DNA of 64,000 nt, from assembly GCF_001625305.1 (NCBI RefSeq), contig NW_017802891.1, positions 87,701 to 151,700 of the forward strand, written 5' to 3'. Each line of letters begins with the position of its first letter. Position 1 is the stretch's first letter. Shown here piece after piece: positions 56,101 to 64,000 of this stretch. The DNA is from Branchiostoma belcheri (Eukaryota > Chordata > Leptocardii > Amphioxiformes > Branchiostomatidae). The notes below the pieces were generated by a model. The model saw only the letters and a list, made by a program, of their open reading frames with translations, had not been told where the DNA came from and searched no databases. The translations under genes were made by a program, and so were the position numbers.

Positions 56101-58206
56101 GAGAGTAGTCTTGTCCCAGTTCGTCTTGCCAGTGTCCCACGGCGTTCTTGTCTTGAAAACTGCTCCAATTTACGTAGAAAGGCGCAATACCGATATTCCT
56201 GTGTTGATGATTGAGATATGACACAATCTCTCACCATGNNNNNNNNNNNNNNNNNNNNCTGGTTTACAGGTCACCGCAGGAATAATGATATACAAAGAGT
56301 TGTGAAATGTCCCGCTTGTCTATTATGTAAAAGTTGCACGCACACTAATAAAAACATAGGCTATAAAATAGTCTGGAATGTTATCATCAACACATAATTT
56401 GCAGTTTACCCGTGTAATGTTTTCAACTTCGTGTTCTTAAAGTATAAAAATTAAATATAACCAAGGAAGTTAAACCTCTCTTATATAAAAACAAACAAAC
56501 AAGGTAAATAAGACATAGGCGCCGTCTCGTCTCTGACCATGACACCACAATACACATCTTACAACAATGTACAAGTAAACTATGCATCTTTTGCCTCTTC
56601 CAAAAAATTATTTTTACACTAAAGTGGGCTGATATTTGAAAAAACACCAGAGCGGTCCCTCTCATTACCAAAGAAAACGACCATGTTTCCAAAGGTGAAA
56701 TATGTCAAGGTCGAAGGTTCCCAATAGACTAGTTTGGTAAAATTCTGATCAGTAATTGTGTTGTTGTTTTTGCCCACTGTAGATTCAATATGGTGCCGGT
56801 ATAATGAGGCGTTAATATATGCGGGGAGACGATGGACCACACAAAGAAATCTACTCATTGTTCATAGCAAGGGTTATAGTTACAAATATATACAGGGATA
56901 CACTTAGACCCCATTCATACCAAGGACGTTATATGATAACCTAGTTGAAGCTCCATGTTCATATAAAATCCTTGTTCATACCAAGCTTTATATATCCTTC
57001 TAGATTCTTTAGCAGAGTTTATATAAGCCTGGCGTGGCCCAAAAGTCAACCAGACTCTGGCGAGGGCGAGTTTATAGCAGACATCGGCCCCCAAACAACA
57101 TTTATTCTATTCACCAACTTTTAATGTAACGCTGATTTCTTCTACCATCCAATCTAGATGTCTTGACTTTGTGTTGCGTTGCCTGTTACCTACAACGTTT
57201 TTAGGTAGTAATTCGGTTCATGAAACGAACTCATGTTTAGGTAGATTTCGGGAGTGAAAATAATATTGTTTTCTAACCAGCATTTTGCCCGTTCTTCTTA
57301 CCGGCTTTGAAAACACATGTGCACCTCTCAATTTACGCATTTGCGAAACGATCTACATGTATGGTGACCCCTTATTGTTTGGCAGTACTTGCGACGTGTG
57401 ACGTGTGCAGGCCCGTATATTCCCGTACACACGACTAATTACCAGGTGTCCGGGCGTGTCCGGAGGAATCACAGACCCGCACACGCCGTGGCCGACATTT
57501 CCTGCACACACCCGGACACACCCGGACACGCTAAGTTTCACGGGACATGTACAGGTCCGGAAACGTCCGGATATTCCGATTTTTGAGCAGTGATTGATGT
57601 TCACCTTCACTTAACTTCCAAATGCGGCAAGTATGAAATTCCCAGCAATTACAACTATGAAATTATAACAATTTCCCATTAATTATGCAAATTAGGTCTT
57701 CATTTACATAATCTATATCCTCAGATGTTTTTCTAGTTCTTAATTACATGTCACAAATGTTTCATAGTCCTATTATCGAACGAAGCAGATTTATAGAATT
57801 TCCTCATTAATTATGCAAATTAGCTCCTGATTTGCATAATTGTCATCTGATTATGTCAAGCATCACTTCAGCTACCTACATACCAAAAATCATGACAATC
57901 CGTCAACCGGTTCTTGAGTTATCAACCTTCGGAGATTTTTCAAGAAACGCTCCTGCAGTTCCAGAACAAGCTGCTAGGGGGTCTAAACGCCGGTCACATC
58001 TTCCCTACCCCAAGAGCTATCTACCAACCAAATTTCGTGACCCTAGCATGTCTAGATCGCGAGATATCAAAACCGGAAGTTCCGCTGCAGTACCAACAAA
58101 AGCCGCTAGGGGGCCCAAAATCTAATCATTTCTAGGTCTCATCAAGACCTACCCATCTGCCAAGTTTCATGACAATCCATATTAAGCTTCTTGAGTTATG
58201 CTGTTC

Positions 58207-58241
<35 letters not shown>

Positions 58242-59814
58242 AACGCTACTGAAAACATAACCTTCTTGGCGAAGGTAATTAGACACTTATTCACACTCCT
58301 ATATGTTCATATGTAATGTAATGTATATATGTTTATGTTCATGTTCTGTACCCATGCGACCTGTACTTAATTCTTTAGAACACAAATGTACAATAAAGGT
58401 CTTAATTCATTCATTCATTCATTCATTATAGGCAGTCATACTGACTCTCCATTTTCAGCTTGTGCAGCTATAGCAATTCACCGTTCTGATAAATTTTGCG
58501 CAGTCAGCCATAGTTTGTGATTCTCTGTTTTGTCAGGTTGTCTTTCTACTGACTGGCATAGCGCTTTACTAATAATTGACCAAAATAACTGTCAACAAGT
58601 AACCAAAATATAAGACATGATCCTGATATGCATCTTAGGGCAGAGATTACAATGTATACATATAACTGCTACAGGTGGAGATTCCAAGTAACTACCAGAA
58701 TAAACTGTGTGGACTCTGCAATAACTTCGACGGTGTAGAGGACAGTGCCTATGTGATGTCGGGCGGGGGCACCACCACGAACGTGAACCAATTCGGCAAC
58801 AGCTGGCAGACCGACCCCGAAGAGTACGTGACTTGGGTTGTATCTTGATATGTGGAAAAACTTCAAAAATTTCAAATAAAAAAAAAACGAAATTTGCTAC
58901 AATGGGGCCTTGTGGATACATGTATATCCAAACAACTTGGCCATACTGTACTTAAGATTTATATAATTTGTGACTTTAAAGAATATCTTAGGAAATGTAT
59001 GCTCTTGGCTCCTATGCCTTGGTATTAAAGCAGAATTTTGTAGAGAGGTACACTTTGGACATATACTCACAGAGCTCCATCAACGCATTTGGCATACACG
59101 AGTAACACAACTTCAAAGTGCTGTTTTTTTGTACTTTTTTGGTTATTTTTACTACTTTAGATGTATGTTTTGTTTCTTATGGCCTAGTGAAAGCAAATTT
59201 TGCATGAATGTGCCTATAGAACATGTCAGTATATATGGGGTTTTATTAACACTTATGCCATACAGCATTTAATGATAACATATAATTCATTTTTTTTTAC
59301 TTTTAGACAAAAATTGTATATTTGGATTCCAGCATTTGCTCTAGATTTTGGGTAGGGATGACTTGAAAGAGCCTATTTTGCATGGGGTTGTTTTGGAATG
59401 TTTTGCAATTCTTGCATGAGAGGGCAAAGTAAAATCATATTTTGGAGAAGGATGATGGAGTGAATATGCATTATTTGCTCCCGAGCACATGTTTGAATTT
59501 CTTTAAAACGTATTTCTATGATTGCAACTTGACATTTTCTGTCCACCACAGTTGTGGTGACCTTCCTACAGGTGAACCCCCGACCCCTGGACCGTGTGCT
59601 CAGATGTATATAGATATTTGTGATGACCTAACAGATCCCGCCGGTCCGTTCGCTAGTTGCCATGGCACTGTGTCACCTACGCCTTACTGGAATGACTGCG
59701 TCTACGACTCGTGTGAAAAGGACGGAAGTATTTGTGAGGTCTTGGAGGTATATTATGACGGCTGTATCCTAAACGGCGTGCCCTCTTTTGATTGGCGGTC
59801 GGCAAACTTATGTC
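50023..59814 (+). CDS. Secreted TIL / VWC-like / vWD / C8 protein (5' part)
   Basis: Seven exons join in frame: 50023-50104 (signal peptide), 52439-52683, 53687-53843, 54110-54357, 54668-54805, 58675-58823 and 59552-59814. Order: signal peptide, TIL, VWC-like, one vWD in three exons, C8. This is the repeating unit of zonadhesin, IgGFc-binding protein, SCO-spondin and gel-forming mucins, which form disulfide-linked secreted or matrix polymers. Phases agree at each junction when the vWD exon ends at GA|GTACGT. An earlier in-frame Met is at 50008. No exon or stop was found after 59814, where transposons begin, so the gene continues past the window or was cut short. Confidence 0.78.
50158..50265 (+). 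pseudogene. C-type lectin domain remnant
   Basis: Reads DSEGQWVFADGQTSGFTNWH, then PNEP, then after a frame change NGGHGKNCVA. This is the classic C-type lectin block WxF.DG....F.NW...EPN..G..ENCV around the calcium-binding EPN site. A frameshift lies near 50224 and no splice sites flank it. It lies just 3' of the signal exon, which splices past it. Confidence 0.7.
50266..52438 (+). other. Intron 1 of vWD gene
   Basis: Contains a T22 run near 51240, a possible LINE ORF1 fragment at 51650-51916 and AT-rich sequence. Confidence 0.45.
51650..51916 (-). mobile_element. Possible LINE ORF1-like fragment
   Basis: The frame starts with RIDGIKDETWEQCEQDVSDL and VKEKLNLEA, like the ENLRIxGIxE...TWExxExxVxxLxxxKL pattern of L1/CR1-type ORF1 proteins. 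A 46-bp direct repeat (TAGCTTTTCCTTGACTAGAT at 51787 and 51833) disrupts it. Homology is suggestive only. Confidence 0.35.
52439..52683 (+). CDS. TIL domain exon
   Basis: GCPIDPEIGLGS then NPCPANSTYTTGTTCCPATC, GCQCDSGLIW and CGC. The cysteine spacing is that of trypsin-inhibitor-like domains. Phase 1 to 0. Confidence 0.8.
53687..53843 (+). CDS. VWC-like exon
   Basis: LGEQWTTPDTQACECTLGG then ITCEPVNC and WGCHCTSSCC. The YYE-LGEQW-CxC...C..V.C layout is of VWC/TIL-associated type. Phase 0 to 1. Confidence 0.7.
54110..58823 (+). CDS. vWD domain exons (54110-54357, 54668-54805, 58675-58823)
   Basis: Starts CKASGDPHICTPDDERLDYQ, then CGLYTFAKDC; the middle exon is VNGVNTTLPH...SLTGMFVCVELVE; the last is VEIPSNYQNKLCGLCNNFDG, containing the CGLCGNFDG-type motif (here CGLCNNFDG). 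A complete vWD of about 177 residues. The 3.9-kb intron before the last exon is full of repeats and contains the assembly gap. Confidence 0.82.
55210..55545. repeat. CGTACACACGCC-rich array
   Basis: Irregular repeats of CCCGTACACACGCCC, CGGGCCTGCACACG and GGTGTCCGGGC, with many short inverted pairs. Confidence 0.7.
56239..56258. other. Assembly gap (20 N)
   Basis: Run of 20 N. The true size is unknown. Confidence 1.
57390..57590. repeat. Second CGTACACACG-rich array
   Basis: Same vocabulary as 55210-55545 (GGCCCGTATATTCCCGTACA, CCGGACACACCCGGACACG). Probably another copy of one element. Confidence 0.65.
57630..58276. mobile_element. Dispersed repeat ending in CAGACAGACA and TTGGCGAAGGTAAT
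   Basis: Contains ATTATGCAAATTAG motifs, two related blocks ending GCTAGGGGGTCTAAA and GCTAGGGGGCCCAAA, a CAGACAGACAAACAGA tract and the end AACATAACCTTCTTGGCGAA. A relative is at 2490-2900. Class not recognised. Confidence 0.55.
59552..59814 (+). CDS. C8 domain exon
   Basis: CAQMYIDICDDLTDPAGPFA then CHGTVSPTPYWNDCVYDSC and WRSANLC. Cysteine pattern and PFxxCH / CxYDxC motifs are diagnostic. Phase 2 to 1. Confidence 0.82.
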
Positions 59815-60855
59815 GTAAGTTCCGTTCTCAGACTTAATTCAAAGTTGCGATTTATATGCGTAGTATAGCATGGACAGTTTGGGTATTATTGTGACGTGTG
59901 GGGTGTGGCTATAGCTTGTGAAGTGAGCGGCTTGTGGAGTGAGTGGGTTGTGGCTTTCGGCTTGTGGAGTGAACGTCCCTTGGGGGGATTGGTATGAAGG
60001 TCATACAGAGGTCATTGTGGCGGAAGGTTGGACAGTTTGTAACCCCAGGAGGTCGTGCAGCTGGGCATACTTAATCCTTTTGTTCTTTTGTTCTGGAAGA
60101 CACACTCGATCTTGCATCACTCTCAAAACCACTTTGATGGCTTTCAGTTTCTGTGGCTGACTGTAGCTCCTGAGAGTCCATTACAGACTCTTCTGAGACT
60201 TCAAATTCCTCGAAGTGACTCCGTACCATGCTCTGTCGTTGCTTCGTCCGACAGGTCGTCGGTGTCGTCAAATACGTCAGCGGATCGGTAAGAACTTGGC
60301 TCGGTGTCCATGCTCTCTTCTCCCGGGGAAATTCTGCCTCGTCTCCATGTATCGTATCGCGATGACGTTTGCTTTTCGACTGAACTCTCTACCACAGACG
60401 TCACATTCGTGCGGCATGGTTGATGATCTTTATGAGAATGACGTTGCACGTCCATACTGACACAGTAATGCATACTTAGAACATGGCCATCTTTCCTCAG
60501 TCAATCAGGGGCCTGTATTTCTTGTGACTAAATCCACATAGTGTGGTCCCCAAAGGGACAGGGGTGTACTAACCAACGAATAAATTAGACTAACTCGGAG
60601 ACGCCCATGAACTAACCAACGAATAAATTAGACTAAGTCGGAGACGCCCACCATTCACATGTAAATAAAAGCGATTAAAGGATTAACAAGAAAGGGAAAA
60701 CAGCCAATTTATCAATATTCCTGGACATGTTTATTCATAATAATGAACAAAGGAAATTCTCAGGACATATTGTAAAGGAATAACAAATAGCATGAATAAT
60801 AAATGGTTAATTAAAAGAGTTACGTCGATGAAGGTTAGGCATCCAGGTAATACGA
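59815..60855. other. Region between vWD gene and Penelope-like element
   Basis: Contains the zinc-finger fragment (separate entry) and a 47-bp tandem duplication at about 60564-60655 (AACCAACGAATAAATTAGAC twice). Nothing else recognised. Confidence 0.45.
60071..60473 (-). pseudogene. C2H2 zinc-finger gene fragment, frame-shifted
   Basis: Three overlapping frames read in order: MDVQRHSHKDHQPC (the His half of a finger plus linker), then PHECDVCGREFSRKANV (the Cys half of the next), then an acidic Ser-rich tail (DDTDDLSDEATTEHG and VSEESVMDSQELQS). At least two frameshifts separate them, near 60415 and 60200. Probably a decayed zinc-finger gene or retrocopy. Confidence 0.35.
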
Positions 60856-61903
60856 TATGCCAAAAAACAGTTACTCAAGCAACTGGATATGATTTTGAAA
60901 ACGTCAGACGTTTCAGCTAGTATCCACTAGCTTTCGTCAGTGACTGAGAGACCAGAGGGGAAAGCAGGTTTATATACACAACCTGTTGATTGATATGCAA
61001 ATAAAGTGAAGACAAATTTTTGGAAGTCGAAAAAGGAACAAAAGTCAGACAAGTCAAGACAAGATGATGCAAATTAGTCTGAAAGCTCCTGTTATACGGG
61101 ACAGGAGCTTAAGTGTTGTCTGTCCTCGGGGCTGGGAGTGCCAAAACCAAGTGCCGGAAAGATCGACCCGTAGCCCCCCTTCCCTGTTGAGGGTGGGGTT
61201 GTACATTCTTTCATATATTGCCTCTTTAACACCCCGTTCCCACCAGCGTGTTTCGCGATCTAAGACATCCGTGGACTCGAGTTTGAAAGAGTGACCCTGG
61301 TTGTGTTGTAGGTGGTGGAAAATAGCTGAGGAGTAGCCGTTGGCACTAGGTCGGCAATGTTCTTTGTACCTTACTTTAAGCGATCGACTTGTCTCTCCGA
61401 TTTATGTGTTGTTACAATTGGGCTCCTCACATTTGAGTCTGTAAATAACATTTGCCTTGGTACCCTTGTGAGGTCGGTCCTTAGGGTGTACCAGTCTTTG
61501 TCTGAGGGTTGAGTGAGGTTTGAAGTTAGTGGCTATGTTGAAGTTTTGGAAGATCCGTCGGAGTTTCTCAGATACTCCTTGGACATACGGAATAGTGATG
61601 TTGGCCTTGTTTTTGTTGGTCAATGGTTTGCACTTTTCTTAGACTGATCTGAAGGTTTGAGCGCTTTGTTGAAAGTCCAGACTAATTTGCATCATCTTGT
61701 CTTGACTTGTCTGACTTTTGTTCCTTTTTCGACTTCCAAAAATTTGTCTTCACTTTATTTGCATATCAATCAACAGGTTGTGTATATAAACCTGCTTTCC
61801 CCTCTGGTCTCTCAGTCACTGACGAAAGCTAGTGGATACTAGCTGAAACGTCTGACGTTTTCAAAATCATATCCAGTTGCTTGAGTAACTGTTTTTTGGC
61901 ATA
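60856..61903 (-). mobile_element. Short Penelope-like element with 226-bp inverted ends
   Basis: Arms 60856-61081 and 61678-61903 are inverted copies of equal length that look near-identical. Between them, the minus strand codes for the RT-tail to GIY-YIG part: TIPYVQGVSEKLRRIF...LVHPKDRPHKG, then IGETSRSLKVRYKEH, RGVKEAIYE and LNREGGLRVD. The reverse-transcriptase core is missing; the element is a broken internal-deletion copy. Penelope-like elements are known for inverted or tandem end copies (pseudo-LTRs). Confidence 0.75.
61796..61880 (+). ncRNA. Hammerhead-like motif in the element arm
   Basis: Within the right arm (and inverted in the left, 60880-60960) is CTGACGA, one extra A, a perfect 7-bp hairpin AGCTAGT-GGAT-ACTAGCT, then GAAA and a short CGTC-T-GACG stem. 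Penelope-like elements are known to carry minimal hammerhead ribozymes in their pseudo-LTRs. The extra A and unclear stem I make this a candidate only. Confidence 0.35.
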
Positions 61904-62250
61904 ATTAAAAGAGTTTCTAATGAAACTTATGAAAAGAAAAGCCGCTACAAACGTTAGAATTTACATTAAAACAAGGAGGCTAAATGTGACTTTTAACCTA
62001 CTTGACATAACAAAACAAAGCAAAGCTTTCCATCGTTCAAACATGATCGATAAAAACAAACTGAACCATAAATCATGAAAAAATCCATGAAAACACACAC
62101 CAAGTAAAAAATCTAAGGAAAAAAATGACACTTCACATAGTGAATGGTAAAAAAATGATCAATAAACTAACTGAAACATGCCATATCAAATCCATCAAAA
62201 GCTAGTACTAAAAAGAATGACATACCGGTAGCAAACTACCGAACAGTATT
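61904..62250. other. AT-rich spacer 3' of Crypton
   Basis: No exon or repeat end recognised. Confidence 0.4.
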
Positions 62251-63861
62251 TTACAAGTCCAGGACAATCTTAAGTCCGTTCGGATGAGTGATGGACAATC
62301 TGCTGCCAGTGTTGGATGTGCCGTCCTTGTTGGTGGTGGAAGGAGTCGTGGACAGGACCTTGGGGGTTTCTGGTACTGCTGTCGTGTTGTTTTGTGAGTT
62401 CTTGAGGGGAGATCGTGGGGTCTTAGAGATGGTCTCAGATTTTGGTTTCGGTGGCTGAAGTGAGTTGCTGACATCTTTCAGGAGGGTTGAAGAAGGGCGT
62501 TTGTAGGCACGGACGGCGTTGCTCCTATGTCCGGTCCGGGACATGATGGTTTGTTCGTCGTATCCTGCGGCAAACATCTGGGTTGCGCAGGTCACCTTCC
62601 CGCTGTGGTTAGTGATGTTACGTCCCTCCATTGAGACGCCCGCCTGGGTACACATGGTCTTCATGTATGAGGACAAGGTAATCTTCCCGACGACTTGGAG
62701 GGAAAACTTGGGAATGCTTGACTTCGCAAGTGGCCTCCGGTAAAAACTTCCCTGTTTCTCTGGAAGACAGTTCAGGTAGGTCTCAAACAAATTGACCACA
62801 CATCTTGGATTGGTGTTGTCGGCGTGCTGCCTGATTGACTTCACATCCACTTGCCTGTGGTTCAGTCCCCCCTGGACGTTCTTGCAGATCCTGCCGGTGT
62901 AGTGGACGTACTTTCCACCAACATCGCAGCCGAACTTGAACTGCTCCACCTGTAGCCTGCGGTGCTCATCCATTCCCCTCAATCCAAACACCTTACAGTT
63001 GTAGAAAAACACGCCGTGTGACAGCCCCGTGGATGAGTGGGTGGAAATTGCCCCGGAAGACCAGAGCTTGTCCTCGTCGTCCACAGTCAGAGGGTCTGCC
63101 TGACGTTTCTCCAGCCCCACTCCCTCTGCTGTCAGCTCTTTCATCCGGGCATCCAGAGCCTTCCTAAACTCTGCAAACCGAATGTCCTTCTTGTCCAGGA
63201 AGTTGAAATCGTGCCTACCGAGGTCCTCTCGGAAGTGCCGCATCAATGCTGCGATCAGTCCATACAGCGTTTTGGCTGGGTATGGCTTGCCATCCATTCG
63301 ACGTATCTCGAAGATGAACCTTGTGAGCCAAAAGTTTATCTCAGCCGCAGTCGTAGACACCAGCACCGTCGGTACGATGTGAAACTGGTCTGCTGGGTCA
63401 ATGTCGCTCACGGTTCTCCTCATGTTGCGGCTGGTGGCCCAGTCGTCCCAGACGGTCTTCCCCCACCTCGTGGCCTGCTGTGTTTTCTTCGGAACGCGAG
63501 ACTGTACCTTCTCTTCTATGGAAGCTGTCGATATGGGCGCCGCGAATCGTCCCGATGAAGCTGAGTCGACGACAGGCTTTTGGTCTACCAGGAACGGGTC
63601 TGGCTGTGAACAGAACAACTCCTCAGAGATACCAACATGCTCCAGCAGGGCAGACGATGGGGGAGGGGGGTCGGTGGCTGGCAGGAACGGGTCAGGTTGT
63701 GAACAGAACAGGTCAGCAGAAATACCAACATTCTCCAGCAAGGCGTCATCGACAGGCTCCAGCTTGAACTCTGAGTCTGACTCAAACGGGTCAGGCTGAG
63801 TGAGAAACTCCTCAGTTGAAACGCCGATGTATTCTAGAAACTGGTCTCAAAAAGATGCCAT
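62251..63861 (-). mobile_element. Crypton-type tyrosine recombinase (DUF3504-like)
   Basis: An open frame of about 530 codons. The N-terminus has three copies of LLExxGIS...QPDPF, an acidic, Pro-rich linker. The SAM-like core domain follows (WDDWATSRN...NFWLTRFIFEIRR). The catalytic domain has box I in VFGLRGMDEHRRLQ and box II in ITNHSGKVTCATQMF, with GHRSNAVRAYKRPS giving GH and the nucleophile Tyr. The usual HxxR has Lys in place of Arg (HSGK). The C-terminal tail is Ser/Thr/Pro-rich. The only upstream ATG (63861) is followed at codon 5 by TGA; TTTTTGAG just after could be an acceptor placing that TGA in an intron. Cryptons are DNA transposons; domesticated relatives (ZMYM, QRICH1, KCTD1) exist, so a host gene cannot be excluded. 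Confidence 0.8.
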
Positions 63862-64000
63862 GACTGACTCCTTAGAGATCTGGCTGGGGTCTGAAGGAAG
63901 CAGACAACCAGGAATTTGTCACCTCACAAAACAAAGGCGAATTCCTCACCTCGTAAAGTGTTGTAAAACTTGGCAGGAAAGAAACCAGGCTTTACACAAG
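63862..64000 (-). promoter_or_regulatory. Possible 5' untranslated intron of Crypton gene
   Basis: On minus, a donor-like ACGAG|GTGAGG near 63952 and acceptor CTTCCTTCAG near 63892 frame a short intron just upstream of the 63861 ATG. Confidence 0.3.

Larger units (their letters stand above)
54806..58674 (+). other. Repeat-filled intron of vWD gene
   Basis: About 54960-55200 and 57630-58276 belong to ATTATGCAAAT-type dispersed repeats with mirrored ends (ACCTTCGCCAA near 55006, TTGGCGAAGGT near 58267). Within it are CACACG-rich arrays (55210-55545 and 57390-57590), an unassigned GC-richer stretch (55690-56230) and the gap. No exon found. Confidence 0.5.

Noticed and set aside
59890-60060. Thrombospondin-like GLWSEW motif
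   Set aside because: No cysteines of a TSP1 repeat; GGCTTGTGGAGTGA is just a short local repeat.

Overview
The window looks like nuclear DNA of an invertebrate deuterostome, most probably a lancelet (Branchiostoma). This is inferred from short phase-1 exons coding for extracellular modules, many transposon families of different ages, and an intron-containing gene that joins a nucleotidyltransferase to kinesin-light-chain-like TPRs. There is no bacterial gene organisation. A run of 20 N at 56239-56258 marks an assembly gap.

Layout. (1) 211-6528, minus: a secreted gene with a signal-peptide exon, a beta-rich leader module, an ILEI/PANDER domain, an EGF-like domain and a second leader module running off the left edge. 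(2) 7.2-11.3 kb: a large old inverted repeat, then a 237-bp apparently perfect palindrome from a Penelope-like element inside a 50-bp tandem array. (3) 12.2-18.9 kb, minus: a secreted pentraxin gene embedded in a tandem array whose signal-peptide exon is present three times, with one intact pentraxin domain and one deleted remnant. (4) 20.6-26.1 kb, minus: a secreted cadherin gene with its own signal exon, followed by the N-terminal half of a fibrinogen domain; its first intron holds a TTAA-flanked piggyBac-type MITE. (5) 26140-29484: a 3.3-kb CACTG-ended DNA transposon with 23-bp perfect terminal repeats and a CAG target duplication, 22 bp upstream of the cadherin start codon. (6) 30624-35027, minus: a fully resolved four-exon gene for a 1268-residue nucleotidyltransferase-TPR protein. 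(7) 37.9-40.0 kb, plus: exons for a fibronectin III domain and the N-terminal half of a zona pellucida domain. (8) 42.1-47.9 kb: a segmental duplication whose two copies carry different insertions, so each gives the empty site of the other. (9) 50.0-59.8 kb, plus: a secreted TIL / VWC-like / vWD / C8 gene whose first exon is nearly identical to that of gene 1. (10) 60-64 kb: a decayed zinc-finger fragment, a short Penelope-like element with 226-bp inverted ends, and a Crypton-type tyrosine recombinase.

The secreted genes share one design. A signal-peptide exon ends in phase 1 and is followed by modules that mostly begin in phase 1. Any such signal exon can feed any such module, and the same signal exon really is used by two different genes here. 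Partial domains (lectin, fibrinogen, pentraxin) left among working exons suggest active module gain and loss. All exon limits were read by eye from splice consensus and phase; none was tested against transcripts.
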